DNA of 64,000 nucleotides from Blastococcus haudaquaticus (GCF_900230285.1 NZ_OCNK01000002.1:496001-560000); one strand, 5' to 3'. Shown: positions 55,749 through 63,924, counted from the first letter of the stretch. Program-made: numbers and translations. Notes: generated by a model from the sequence alone, not told the origin.

Positions 55749-56189
55749 GTGGACCCTTTCCGCGGGCTCGGGATGCCCCGCATACCCGGACTGACCGAGC
55801 TCCTCAGCCTGCTGCAGACCCAGACCGAGGCGCTGGCCCAGCTCCCCCGCACCCTCAGCGACCTCAACGGCACCGTGAAGGAGCTGACCGAGGCGACCAC
55901 GAAGGCGCACGCCACGATCGCCTCCGCCCAGCGCATCGCCGAGCGCCTCGAGGACCTGGTCGAGGAGCTCGAGGAGCCGGTGCGCGCGCTGAAGCCCGGC
56001 ATCGAGCGGGTGGGCCGGGTGCTCGACGACCCGGTCGTCGACACCGTCCCCGACACCCTCCGCCGGATCCAGGAGGACCTGGTGCCGCTCATCCACGGGC
56101 TGCGGGTGGCGCAGGACCGGGTGGGCTCGGTGACCGGCCTCCTGCGCCGCAGGCCCCGCCCGGACGACGAGGACCTTCCGGGCATCTAG
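55749..56189 (+). CDS. Coiled-coil hypothetical protein
   Basis: 146 residues, not assigned to a known function. The middle (about 15-95) is a continuous predicted amphipathic helix rich in Leu, Glu, Ala and Thr (LPRTLSDLNGTVKELTEAT, RIAERLEDLVEELEEPV). No signal peptide or membrane segment. GTG at 55749 is one base after the GAF-ANTAR stop. It overlaps the next, convergent coiled-coil gene by four bases. Confidence 0.65.
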   Translation: MDPFRGLGMPRIPGLTELLSLLQTQTEALAQLPRTLSDLNGTVKELTEATTKAHATIASAQRIAERLEDLVEELEEPVRALKPGIERVGRVLDDPVVDTVPDTLRRIQEDLVPLIHGLRVAQDRVGSVTGLLRRRPRPDDEDLPGI

Positions 56190-56587
56190 GCCTCGGGCGC
56201 CCTGCCGCCCTCGCCGTTGTTCGGCCGGACGAAGTCGCCGACGGCCTTCTCCAGCTGTGCCCAGGTGCCGCTCCACTCGACCAGGGGGTCGAGGATCCGC
56301 TCGAAGACGCCCAGCTGCTGGTCGAAGGCGTCGAGCTGGGCGCGGATCGCGGAGATCGACTCCCGCTGGGCGCGCACCGTCTGTGCGATGGCGCTGACCT
56401 GGGCCGCGCTCATCGCGCCGGGCGGCGACGGCAGTGCGGGCAGGTGCAACCGCGCCGGGACGGCGCCGGCCACGGAGCGCGCGCGGTCGGTGAACCCGCG
56501 CAGCTGGTGGACGAACTCGTCGATCGACCGCCCGACCAGCTTGCCGGTCGCCGTCTGGGGCTCTGGTTGCTCCTGCTCGCCACCCAT
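56186..56587 (-). CDS. Coiled-coil hypothetical protein
   Basis: 133 residues of unknown function. It shows an N-terminal hydrophilic tail, a helix (SIDEFVHQLRGFTDRARSVA), a Pro-rich middle and a second long helix (AIAQTVRAQRESISAIRAQL). It faces the preceding coiled-coil gene, and the shape of both is similar to phasin-like or scaffold proteins, but nothing identifies them. The ATG at 56587 gives the only full reading. Confidence 0.62.
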   Translation of the reverse strand: MGGEQEQPEPQTATGKLVGRSIDEFVHQLRGFTDRARSVAGAVPARLHLPALPSPPGAMSAAQVSAIAQTVRAQRESISAIRAQLDAFDQQLGVFERILDPLVEWSGTWAQLEKAVGDFVRPNNGEGGRAPEA

Positions 56588-56631
56588 GGCCCGACGGTAT
56601 TACCCCGGACCCCGACACGGCGGGAGCGACG

Positions 56632-56884
56632 TCAGTAGTGGTAGCGCGCCTGGACGATGACCGACTGCTCGTCGTCGACGGTGTACACGAGGCGGTGCTC
56701 CTGACCGACGCGTCGTGACGAGCAGCCGGAGAGGTCCCCCGCTCAGTCGTTCGGGCTTCCCGGTGCCCTCACCCGGATCTCGCGCAGCCTCGCGGATGAG
56801 GCGATTGAGGCGTTCCAGCGTCTTCCGGTCCTCGAGCCAGCTCGCGCGGTCGTCCCAGCCGTGCGAGGTGAAGGCGGTCCTCAC
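56632..56884 (-). pseudogene. yoeB: YoeB/Txe-family toxin, frameshifted
   Basis: RelE-superfamily mRNA interferase broken by one extra base. The first 49 codons (FTSHGWDDRASWLEDRKTL to GKPERLSG) fit YoeB. At a run of five C on the plus strand (56736-56740) the frame slips; removing one base restores GDLSGCSSRRVGQEHRLVY and an end of QARYHY, with the YoeB catalytic Glu, Arg and terminal His-Tyr all present and a stop at 56632. As written, translation continues out of frame to about 56600. It overlaps the antitoxin stop (GTGA). Confidence 0.82.
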
Positions 56885-57126
56885 TCGGTCAGGTCGTGCG
56901 GAACCGCACCGCCGTCGCGTGCCTCCGCGACACTCTCCCGCAGACGCTGTGCGTTCTTCGGCGACTGCAGGAGGTACACCGTCTCCTTGAGGGAGCGGTA
57001 CTCGTCCGCCGAGACGAGGTACGCCGTCCCCTTCTTGGAGACGATCTCCACCGCGATCTGGTCGTCGTTCACCGATTCGATCAGCGGGAACAACCGCTGC
57101 CGGGCTTCACTGGCGGTGATCGACAT
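56881..57126 (-). CDS. yefM: YefM-family antitoxin
   Basis: 81-residue Phd/YefM antitoxin. It opens with SITASEARQRLFPLIESVN, followed by KKGTAYLVSADEYRSLKETVYLL, the usual DNA-binding half; the C-terminal part is a toxin-binding tail. The gene appears intact and precedes the frameshifted toxin in the standard antitoxin-toxin order. If the toxin is dead this is an orphan antitoxin that could still protect against or regulate related systems. Confidence 0.9.
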   Translation of the reverse strand: MSITASEARQRLFPLIESVNDDQIAVEIVSKKGTAYLVSADEYRSLKETVYLLQSPKNAQRLRESVAEARDGGAVPHDLTE

Positions 57127-57309
57127 AGCGCCCCCTCGGAGTGGTACGGGAAACGGTATCGCCGCCTGGCATCACCTTGCGCCGGGGCCGGACCCCGGGT
57201 GCCCATACGGCCGCCGGTACGGCCGGCGGCGTGGAGGCCGAGCGATCACGGAGGCGGCAGCGCCACACAGGGCGGGGCCGCTCCCCCGCCGCTGCGTCAG
57301 GATGCGGAC

Positions 57310-57693
57310 ATGGAGGTTCTGAGCAGTCGCGTACTGCTGCGTCCGACCCACCCCCGGCGGTCACGGGCGTTCTACGGCGACGTGCTCGGGCTGGCGGTGT
57401 ACCGAGAGTTCGGCCCGCCAGAGCACCGCGGCGTCGTCTACTTCCTGGGCAACGGGCTGCTGGAGGTGTCCGGGCACGGCGACCAGCCGCCGCACGGTCT
57501 GGCGCTGTGGATCCAGGTGCGGGATGTCGCGAGCGAGCACGCCCGCCTGACGGCCGCGGGCGTGACGATCACCCAGCCACCGAGGCTCGAACCGTGGGGC
57601 CTGGTCGAGATGTGGATCGAGGACCCCGACGGCGTCCGCATCGTGCTCGTCGAAATCCCCAACGACCATCCGCTCCGACGGGACCAGCGCTGA
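57310..57693 (+). CDS. VOC-family (glyoxalase-like) protein
   Basis: 127-residue single VOC-domain protein: SSRVLLRPTHPRRSRAFYGD at the N terminus, FLGNGLLEVSG in the middle, IEDPDGVRIVLVEIP at the C terminus. Acid and His residues of a metal site are only partly visible. These small proteins include glyoxalases, resistance proteins and binding proteins. No operon partner. Function unknown. Confidence 0.75.
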   Translation: MEVLSSRVLLRPTHPRRSRAFYGDVLGLAVYREFGPPEHRGVVYFLGNGLLEVSGHGDQPPHGLALWIQVRDVASEHARLTAAGVTITQPPRLEPWGLVEMWIEDPDGVRIVLVEIPNDHPLRRDQR

Positions 57694-57947
57694 CACCGTG
57701 GGAGACGAGCGCAGCACTCGTTCAGCGGGCGAGCCGTCGCCATTGCTGCCTTACGGGAACGGAGCCCCGCTGCTACGTCCCGGCAGCGTCTCGCAATACG
57801 TGCAGGCCGGCTCGACGCGGTCTAGCTATGTCGGCTGCCCGCTGGCCGAACACGAGGCGCTCGCTGCCAATGTCCGACTTCTGACGAACCACGCTCGCGC
57901 ACGCGCTATCCGATAGTTGCATCAGACTTGGTCGCCAATTGGAAACT

Positions 57948-58388
57948 TTAGGTCCAGGCCTTGAACATCCGGCGTCGGACACCATCGGATTCGTCGTCCG
58001 AACGCTCCGGATCCCAGATGCCGCAGGCTACGAAGTCCCCGTCCTCGTCGAATTCTTCGTAGACCTCGCCAGCAAGCACGCTGTCCATGACGTCCGCGAG
58101 ATCCTCCAGGGCAGGACGACATTCCGCTCGACCGATGTTCAGAGGGCCCTCGATCTCTATTGGACTCTGATCCTCGCCGATGAAGATATAGATCCCATAA
58201 CGATCGTCCTCGAACGGCGCAACTAGGACGGTAACCGACGCGGAACCGGCCGCTCGATTGGAAATCTTCAACTCCAGATTTCCGTCCTCTTCGGCCGCAC
58301 TGAGCACCTCGATGGCCGCATCGAGATCATGCCTCGCGAAGTAGCTGTCGAGAGACCGGCGAACACTATCCGAAGCTTTCATGCTCAT
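57948..58388 (-). CDS. Putative immunity protein, lower-GC gene
   Basis: 146 residues of unknown function with an acidic composition typical of immunity proteins. Visible segments are ARHDLDAAIEVLSAAEEDG, DRYGIYIFIGEDQSP, GPLNIGRAECRPALEDLADV and GEVYEEFDEDGDFVA. Base composition is clearly less GC-rich than neighbours, and the stop is TAA, rare in this window. The ATG at 58388 shares a base with the stop of the upstream Rhs-like tail (TGATG), the standard toxin-immunity arrangement. Horizontal origin is likely. Confidence 0.65.
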   Translation of the reverse strand: MSMKASDSVRRSLDSYFARHDLDAAIEVLSAAEEDGNLELKISNRAAGSASVTVLVAPFEDDRYGIYIFIGEDQSPIEIEGPLNIGRAECRPALEDLADVMDSVLAGEVYEEFDEDGDFVACGIWDPERSDDESDGVRRRMFKAWT

Positions 58389-58800
58389 CAATCCACATAG
58401 TAGTGCGGTTGCCGTGCGGGCTTCTTTCCGGGAATCGCTACCCTGATGGCCCGGTCGGGCTTGCCCTCGTCGCAGGTGTAGGTGCTGACGTCGTGGACCA
58501 CATGCACGTTCGCCGGATCGCTGCCGACCGACAGGCGCACCAGCGGGCCGCGGCTGCGCAGCAGGTCGAGACCGTCGCCGCTGGAGGTGCTCAGGCTGAA
58601 CCGCGCCATGGCACGACGCCGGGGCGTCCGGCCCGGCGGGGGTGGCAGTGGTGACCTCCCGACCGGAGGCGTCGAGGTAGTGCACGGTGCCCGCGCGGTA
58701 GCCGTCGGGCCCAGGAGTGGCCGCGCTCGCTGTGGTGACCGGCGGCACGTCCTCCGGGCCGAAGCTCGCCGTGGCGTCAGTCGGTCCGGTGCCCTGCGCC
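58388..58800 (-). pseudogene. Remnant of an Rhs/YD-repeat polymorphic toxin
   Basis: Between about 58800 and 58620 one frame encodes YD-repeat-like sequence (FGPEDVPPVTTASAATPGPD, then GTVHYLDASGREVTTATPAG). From about 58609 a different frame carries MARFSLSTSSGDGLDLL down to GKKPARQPHYYVD and a stop at 58388, with the codon bias of real coding DNA. The switch of frame and the absence of the several-kilobase Rhs body show a decayed gene. The intact 73-residue end, coupled to the immunity-like gene, may still be the toxin tip; it could not be assigned to a toxin family. Confidence 0.55.
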
Positions 58801-58963
58801 CGGGTCGCCAGCGCTGCAGCCGCCGTTGACGCCCTCGTCCACCCGCCTGGTCTGCCCGGCGGCCACTGGCGGTCTGGTGGTCGGCAACTGGGCGGCGTCC
58901 GGTCCGCCTGCCCCTCGCGGGACACTGGCCGCGTCGCACCCAGTTCCGACGACGAGGAGACGC

Positions 58964-60145
58964 ATGCCGACCGCCGGCCGCCAGAGGGGCACTGCCGCCC
59001 TCCTGTGCCTGCTGACGGCGCTCGCGACCGCCTGCTCCTCGTCGAGCCCGTCCTCTCCTCGCGCGGAGACGACGACGCCGAACAGCGCGCCGGCACCTGA
59101 GACTCCTGGCCCTGAGGACCGGGTGGACGACGTCCTCACCGGGCTGGACCGGCGGTCCCAGGTGGCCCAGCTCTTCGTCGCCGGAGTGCCGCTCGACGAC
59201 CTCGCGAGCGGCGACGCGATCGCGCAGGCAGGCGTGGGTGGCCTCTTCATGGCGGGGCGGTCCGAGCTGCCGGCCACGGACCTGGCCGCGATCGCCGCGC
59301 GCTGGCAGTCCCTCTCCCCCGGCCCGGACCTGTGGGTCGCCGTCGACCAGGAGGGCGGCGCCGTCCAGGCGCTCAGGGGCCCCGGCTTCGAACCTCTGCC
59401 CTCCGCCCTGGCGCAGGGGGTGCTCCCGCCGCCCGAGCTGGCGGCGCTCGCCGAGACGATGGGCGCGAGCCTCGCCTCGGCGGGGATCAGCCTCGATCTC
59501 GCCCCCGTCGCCGACGTCGTCCCGCCCGGCACCGAAGCCGCAAACGAGCCCATCGGCTCCTTCGACCGGCAGTACGGCGGCACCGCCGAGGCCGTGGCCA
59601 CCGCTGCGGGGACCGTCGTCGACGGGCTGGACCGGTCCGGCGTGACCGCGACCCTCAAGCACTTCCCCGGCCTCGGCCTGGTCGACGCCAACACCGACAC
59701 CACCGCCGACGTCACCGATCCGGTCACCGGCCCCGACGATCCGCAGGTGACGCTCTTCGCGGAGCTGGCGGACTCCCCCGCCGACCCGTTCGTCATGGTG
59801 TCGTCGGCGACCTATCCGAGGATCGACCCCGACGAGCAGGCTGCCTTCTCACCGGCGGTGGTCACCAGGCTCCTCCGGGAGCAGCTCGGCTTCGAGGGGG
59901 TGGTCATCTCCGACGACCTGGGCAATGCCCGCGCCGTCCAGGACGTCCCGCCCGGTGACCGCGCCGTCCGGTTCCTCGCCGCCGGGGGCACGCTCGTCCT
60001 CACCGTCGACCCCGCCCTCGTGCCCGAGATGATCGACGCCGTGCTGGCGCGCGACGCCGCCGATCAGTCGTTCGCCGCGACGGTGGACGAGGCCGTGCGC
60101 ACCGCGCTGCTGGCCAAGGAGGGCGCGGGGCTGCTGCCCGGGTGA
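58964..60145 (+). CDS. GH3 lipoprotein, beta-N-acetylglucosaminidase (LpqI/NagZ type)
   Basis: 393-residue glycoside hydrolase family 3 enzyme. A lipoprotein signal ends in ATAC (Cys near residue 24), followed by a Ser/Pro/Thr linker and a TIM barrel with VAVDQEGGAVQAL, LDLAPVADV, ATLKHFPGLG (substrate-binding Lys-His) and VISDDLGNA, where Asp is the nucleophile. LpqI of mycobacteria has the same layout and recycles cell-wall GlcNAc. ATG at 58964 has GGAGA upstream. Confidence 0.88.
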   Translation: MPTAGRQRGTAALLCLLTALATACSSSSPSSPRAETTTPNSAPAPETPGPEDRVDDVLTGLDRRSQVAQLFVAGVPLDDLASGDAIAQAGVGGLFMAGRSELPATDLAAIAARWQSLSPGPDLWVAVDQEGGAVQALRGPGFEPLPSALAQGVLPPPELAALAETMGASLASAGISLDLAPVADVVPPGTEAANEPIGSFDRQYGGTAEAVATAAGTVVDGLDRSGVTATLKHFPGLGLVDANTDTTADVTDPVTGPDDPQVTLFAELADSPADPFVMVSSATYPRIDPDEQAAFSPAVVTRLLREQLGFEGVVISDDLGNARAVQDVPPGDRAVRFLAAGGTLVLTVDPALVPEMIDAVLARDAADQSFAATVDEAVRTALLAKEGAGLLPG

Positions 60146-60146
60146 G

Positions 60147-60872
60147 TCAGCCGACGAGCTCGCGCAGCCGCTCGGCGTTGCGGACGGCGTGCCCGTACCC
60201 GTCGTTGTTGAAGTACACGTAGACGTCGCGGCCTGCATCGCGCCACTCCCCTACCCGGTCGGCCCACCAGCGCAGGTCCGCATCGCCGTAGGAACCTGCG
60301 TAGAGGTGGTCGTGGTCGGGACCGTGCATCCGCACGTACACGAACGGCGCCGTCGCCCGCAGGACGCACGGCAGGCCGGCGCCGCTCATCACGCAGTAGG
60401 CCGCGCCGTGGCGCTCGAGCAGCTCGAACACCGCGTCGTCGTGCCAGCTCGGGTGCCGGAACTCGACGGCGACCCGCATCCAGTCCGGCAGCCGGGCGAG
60501 GAGGTAGTCCAGGCGGGCGTCGTCCCGCTCGTGGGCGGGATGCAGCTGCAGCAGCAGGACCGCCCGCCGGGCTCCCAGTTCGTGCCAGGCGGACGTGAGC
60601 CGCGGCAGCCACGGCTCCGGGGCGAACAGCCGCTTGGCGTGCGTGAGCCCGCGCGGCGCCTTGACCGACAGCTGGAAGCCCTCCGGCAGGCGGCGGCGCC
60701 AGCCGGCGAAGCTGACGTCGCGCGGCCACCGGTAGAAGCTGGCGTTCAGCTCGACGGTGCCGAACCGCCGCACGTAGTGCGCCAGCCGGTCCCGCGGGGG
60801 CGTCCCCGGCGGGTACAGGACGCCGTCCCAGTGGTCATAGCTCCACCCCGACGTCCCGATGTGCACCGCCAC
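60147..60872 (-). CDS. DUF72 (YecE-family) protein
   Basis: 241-residue TIM-barrel-like protein: HIGTSGWSYDHWDGVLYPPG at the N terminus, VELNASFYRWP, FQLSVKAPRGLTH, VAVEFRHPSW and VYVYFNNDGYGHAVRNA at the end, all standard for the family. Function is not established. It ends one base from the GH3 stop, convergently. Confidence 0.88.
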   Translation of the reverse strand: MAVHIGTSGWSYDHWDGVLYPPGTPPRDRLAHYVRRFGTVELNASFYRWPRDVSFAGWRRRLPEGFQLSVKAPRGLTHAKRLFAPEPWLPRLTSAWHELGARRAVLLLQLHPAHERDDARLDYLLARLPDWMRVAVEFRHPSWHDDAVFELLERHGAAYCVMSGAGLPCVLRATAPFVYVRMHGPDHDHLYAGSYGDADLRWWADRVGEWRDAGRDVYVYFNNDGYGHAVRNAERLRELVG

Positions 60873-60923
60873 CGCGCCCCCTTACCCGACCGGGACGGAC
60901 GCGGAGACGTACTGATGGAACGG

Positions 60924-60974
60924 CCCCGCCGCAGGGGCCCGCCGCGAGCGTGCGAGCGGTGGGGGGCGGCGGGG
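60924..60974 (-). repeat. Structured repeat element, copy 2
   Basis: The outer stem CCCCGCCGC (60924-60932) pairs with GCGGCGGGG (60966-60974); an inner CCGC/GCGG stem encloses GAGCGTGCGA. It follows the muralytic gene's stop by five bases on the minus strand, as copy 1 follows the SDR stop. Confidence 0.7.
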
Positions 60975-60979
60975 TCCTC

Positions 60980-61753
60980 TCAGTACCAGCCGCTGGACTG
61001 CGACTTCCCCCAGGCGGCGCACGGCGAGCCGTAGGCCTTCTCGATGTAGATGAGCCCGGCGTCGATCTGGCGGTAGCCGTCCGACGTCTTGGCGATGCCG
61101 GTGCCGGCCCAGGTCGAGTTCAGGAACTGGGCGATGCCGTAGGCGGTGCTGCTGGGGTTCTGCGCGTTGGGGTTCCAGCCGCTCTCCTTGCCCCACAGGT
61201 TTTCCAGGCAGGAGAACTCGCTGCTGCTGCCGACCTTGCTCATCGCGTACTCCTTGTAGGAGCCCGACGGGGCGGTCGCGGCGGCGGTGCCCTGCCCGGG
61301 GCGCGCGGCGGCGGCCTCGGCCTCGGCCACGCGGGCCGCCTCGACGCGGGCGGCCTCCTCGGCGGCGGCCTTCGCGGCGGCCTCCTCGGCGGCGATGCGG
61401 TCGCGCTCGGCCTGGTCGGCGGCGGCCTGGGCGGCCACGGCCTCGGCCTGCAGGGCGTCGCGCTCGCTGCGGCTGGCGGCCAGCTGCTCGAGCGGGGCGA
61501 TCAGCTCGTCCTGGGCGACCGGAGCCGGCTGGGCGGGGATGCCGAGCTGCTCGGCGACGCTGACCGACTCCAGCTGGGCCGCCTCGACGGCCGGCTCGCC
61601 GGCGGAGAGCACGCCGACCATGACGGCGCCGGCTGCGGCCACCGCCAGGTAGAGGGCCGGACGGCGCCCGGCAACGGGCGGCCGGCGCGTGTCGGCGCCG
61701 CCGCGGCGGGACGAGGACGTGACGGTGCGGGACGTGATGGTGCGGAGGTTCAT
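60980..61753 (-). CDS. Secreted transglycosylase-like muralytic protein
   Basis: 257 residues. A basic N terminus (SSRRGGADTRRP) precedes a hydrophobic segment (YLAVAAAGAVMVGVLSAG), then a long Ala/Glu coiled coil (about 80-155) and a C-terminal lysozyme-like domain (about 165-257) with CLENLWGKESGWNPNAQNP, where Glu is the likely catalytic acid, then AYGIAQFLNSTWAGTG and YIEKAYGSPCAAW. This layout is common in actinobacterial peptidoglycan lytic transglycosylases of the aggregation-promoting type. The c-di-AMP riboswitch upstream supports a role in cell-wall remodelling. Confidence 0.85.
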   Translation of the reverse strand: MNLRTITSRTVTSSSRRGGADTRRPPVAGRRPALYLAVAAAGAVMVGVLSAGEPAVEAAQLESVSVAEQLGIPAQPAPVAQDELIAPLEQLAASRSERDALQAEAVAAQAAADQAERDRIAAEEAAAKAAAEEAARVEAARVAEAEAAAARPGQGTAAATAPSGSYKEYAMSKVGSSSEFSCLENLWGKESGWNPNAQNPSSTAYGIAQFLNSTWAGTGIAKTSDGYRQIDAGLIYIEKAYGSPCAAWGKSQSSGWY

Positions 61754-61959
61754 GAGGTGCGGGTGCTCCGGGTGGCAGGCGCAGCGGCCCTCCCGGCGCG
61801 CGAGGGCGCGGGCGGTGCACTGCGGTGAGGGGCAGCAGCGGGCCCGACGGGCCGGGTCAGCGCAGGGAGAAGCCGCGCGACGGTCCTGATCGGTTGCTGC
61901 GTGCACGGTCGGCCCGCGGACGGGCCAGGCGGTGGCTCTCCTTCTCGTGGCGCTCTTCC

Positions 61960-62110
61960 ATGGCCGCCTACCGAGTTAGCTGACGGATTCGGGCGGGAAG
62001 CAGCCCTACCCGCCCCGAGCGGAGCTCGGAGCAGGATTCACCCCAGTACTGCGGTGGGTCCCCGGCTCGCCGTCGGCTCGGTCTCGGCCTTCGGCGACTC
62101 GGCGGCGTCC
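61960..62110 (-). ncRNA. ydaO/yuaA c-di-AMP riboswitch
   Basis: Read on the minus strand, the conserved blocks of the ydaO class appear in order: GAGCCGGGGACCCA (around 62050-62067), GGGGTGAATCC (around 62035-62044), a variable hairpin (CTCCGAGCTCCGCTCGGGG), CCCGAATCCGTCAGCTAAC (around 61976-61993) and CTCGGTAGGCGG (61964-61975). In actinobacteria these elements precede rpf, NlpC/P60 and transglycosylase genes and switch expression off at high c-di-AMP. Exact ends are approximate. Confidence 0.88.
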
Positions 62111-62158
62111 GGCGCGGCCGCCCCGGATGGGGCAGGAACAACCGACCGGACCCGGCCA

Positions 62159-62187
62159 AGGTAACCGCCGTTATCGAGACGTGACAA
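62159..62187 (-). promoter_or_regulatory. Promoter of the riboswitch transcript
   Basis: On the minus strand TTGTCA (62182-62187) and TTACCT (62159-62164) are separated by 17 bases. This places transcription start about 40 bases before the riboswitch aptamer. Confidence 0.5.
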
Positions 62188-62231
62188 TGCCGGAGCGGCA
62201 ATCGGCGGCGTGATGCATCTCGCCCCACCCG

Positions 62232-62879
62232 TCACGGCAGCCTCCACACCGTCGTCCGGCGAACCTGTGGGCCCTCGGTGTCCGGGACGTCGAAGGTTGC
62301 CACCCGCTCCAGCCGGTCGACCGGCACGTAGGGCCGGCCGGGGTCGCCCAGGTAGACGTCGGCGCCGCGGGCGCGGGCGGCCTCGAGCCAGGGCAGCACC
62401 CGCTCGCTCATCACCCGGTCGTAGCAGACGTCGCCCGCCAGGACGACGTCGACGGCGGGCGGCTCGTCCCCCAGCACGTCCCCGAGCACGGCGATGGGCG
62501 CCACCCCGTTCGCCGCCGCGTTGACCGCGACCGCCGCGTGCGAGAAGGGGTCGACGTCGCTGGCCAGCACGCGGGCCGCCCCCGCGAGCGCCGCGGCGAC
62601 GGCGACCAGGCCGCTCCCCGCACCGAGGTCGAGCACCGAGCGCCCGGCGACCGAGGCGGGGGTGTCCAGCACGTAGCGGGCCAGCGCCTGGCCGCCCGGC
62701 CAGGCGGCGGCCCAGAAGGGCGGGTCGGTGGGGGCGACGCCCCGCTCCGTCTCGATGGCCTCCCAGAGCGCGACGACGTCGGCGGAGACGCGCAGCGTGA
62801 CCTCCGGGACCAGGGACGGCCGGTCGGGCCGGGTGTGGTCGCGCACGAAGGTGGCGGGCACGGGTCGCTCGGCGGTCAC
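62232..62879 (-). CDS. Class I methyltransferase (Nnt1/lysine-methyltransferase type)
   Basis: 215-residue SAM-dependent methyltransferase. FWAAAWPGGQALARYVLD precedes motif I VLDLGAGSGLVAVAAALAGA, then ASDVDPFSHAAVAVNA and VVLAGDVCYDR. This is the layout of the METTL20/ETFB-lysine methyltransferase-like group. GTG at 62879 is preferred to TTG at 62891; neither has a strong ribosome site. The target, protein or small molecule, is unknown. Confidence 0.8.
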   Translation of the reverse strand: MTAERPVPATFVRDHTRPDRPSLVPEVTLRVSADVVALWEAIETERGVAPTDPPFWAAAWPGGQALARYVLDTPASVAGRSVLDLGAGSGLVAVAAALAGAARVLASDVDPFSHAAVAVNAAANGVAPIAVLGDVLGDEPPAVDVVLAGDVCYDRVMSERVLPWLEAARARGADVYLGDPGRPYVPVDRLERVATFDVPDTEGPQVRRTTVWRLP

Positions 62880-62922
62880 CGGGCCAGTCAACCCGACGGT
62901 CGGTGCTCGCTCACGGGTGCGG

Positions 62923-63924
62923 TCAGAGCCGGGTGGACCAGCACGAGAGCTGTCCGGCCGGGCGGAAACCGAGCGCCTCGTTGACCGCCACCATCGGCCG
63001 GTTGCCCTCGGAGTTGTAGGTGGTGATCCGACGGACCTGGGGGAAGGCGGCCGCCAGGTCCCGCAGCACCGCCGCCTTCATCCGCGCGCCGAGCCGGTGC
63101 CCGCGGTGCTCGCCCAGGACCAACGTCCCCGACTGCTGGGCGCGCTCGGGCTGGGCGAGCGGGACGTGCAGGTCGGTGAAGGCCACGAGCCGGCCGTCGC
63201 GGAGTGCTCCGGCGGAGAGCACCGTCCGGTCCCGGGCCAGGGAGTTGGCTTCCCACTCCCGGATGCGCCCGCCGTCCCAGTCCTCCTCCTCGACCGGCAG
63301 GTCACCCTGCGGGGCGTCGGTCGTCATGCGGCGCCACAGGAGCGCGCGGTCGTCCAGCAGGTGGTCCGGCGTCCGGTCGCGCCACGTGACCAGCTCGTAC
63401 TCCGCCCCGGCGACCGCGGCCTCCGCCTCCAGCGCGGCGAGGCGTTCCTCGTCGGGCGGGAGCAGGAGGTCGCGGCGGGTCTCCAGCAGGTCGCAGGTCC
63501 AGCCGTGCCGGAGCGCGAAGGCCCGTCCCGGGTTGTCGGGAACCGGCTCGTCGACGTCGGCGATCATGCTGGTGCGACCCCGCGCGGCCGCCAGTCGGCC
63601 GGCCTCCGAGAGCAGCCGACTCCCCAGGCCGCGGCGCCGGTGGCCCGGGTGCACCGCGAGGTCGAGGGTGGCGACGCCGGTGTTGTCCCGCAGCGTGAAG
63701 ATCAGCCGCAGCGCCCCGACGACGGCACCGTCCACGACGAGCGCCCGGTGGGTGCCGCTGCGGGACCCACCGGCGAGGAGCTCACGCCCCAGCGCCGCGT
63801 GGTCACCGGCCTGCCGGGGCGGGTCGTCCGGGCGCTCGGCCCGCTGCGCCGCCGTCCACACCTCGCACCAGGCGGGGAAGAGGTCGTCGTCCGGGCCCAG
63901 CTCGACGATGCGGGAGGTCACCAC
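62923..63924 (-). CDS. Tandem GNAT acetyltransferase
   Basis: 333 residues with two GNAT domains. The first (about 5-155) has ATLDLAVHPGHRRRGLGSRLL, an intact acetyl-CoA loop; the second (about 180-330) has GTLVLGEHRGHRLGARMKAAV and ITTYNSEGNRPMVAVNEALGF. This double layout resembles mycothiol-synthase-like proteins, although sequence alone does not show that activity. GTG at 63924 or 63921 starts it. It precedes the methyltransferase on the same strand. Confidence 0.82.
   Translation of the reverse strand: MVTSRIVELGPDDDLFPAWCEVWTAAQRAERPDDPPRQAGDHAALGRELLAGGSRSGTHRALVVDGAVVGALRLIFTLRDNTGVATLDLAVHPGHRRRGLGSRLLSEAGRLAAARGRTSMIADVDEPVPDNPGRAFALRHGWTCDLLETRRDLLLPPDEERLAALEAEAAVAGAEYELVTWRDRTPDHLLDDRALLWRRMTTDAPQGDLPVEEEDWDGGRIREWEANSLARDRTVLSAGALRDGRLVAFTDLHVPLAQPERAQQSGTLVLGEHRGHRLGARMKAAVLRDLAAAFPQVRRITTYNSEGNRPMVAVNEALGFRPAGQLSCWSTRL

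Larger units (their letters stand above)
61754..62231. other. 478-base leader region, no protein gene
   Basis: This gap between the muralytic gene and the methyltransferase stop contains the riboswitch (61960-62110) and a promoter (62159-62187). Between the riboswitch and the ATG at 61753 lie about 200 bases that would contain its expression platform. Short open frames here are not convincing. Confidence 0.6.

Noticed and set aside
57698-57916. 72-codon open frame in the gap after the VOC gene
   Set aside because: No ribosome site, no recognisable sequence and an odd composition; the 254-base gap 57694-57947 was also checked for a tRNA fold and none was seen.
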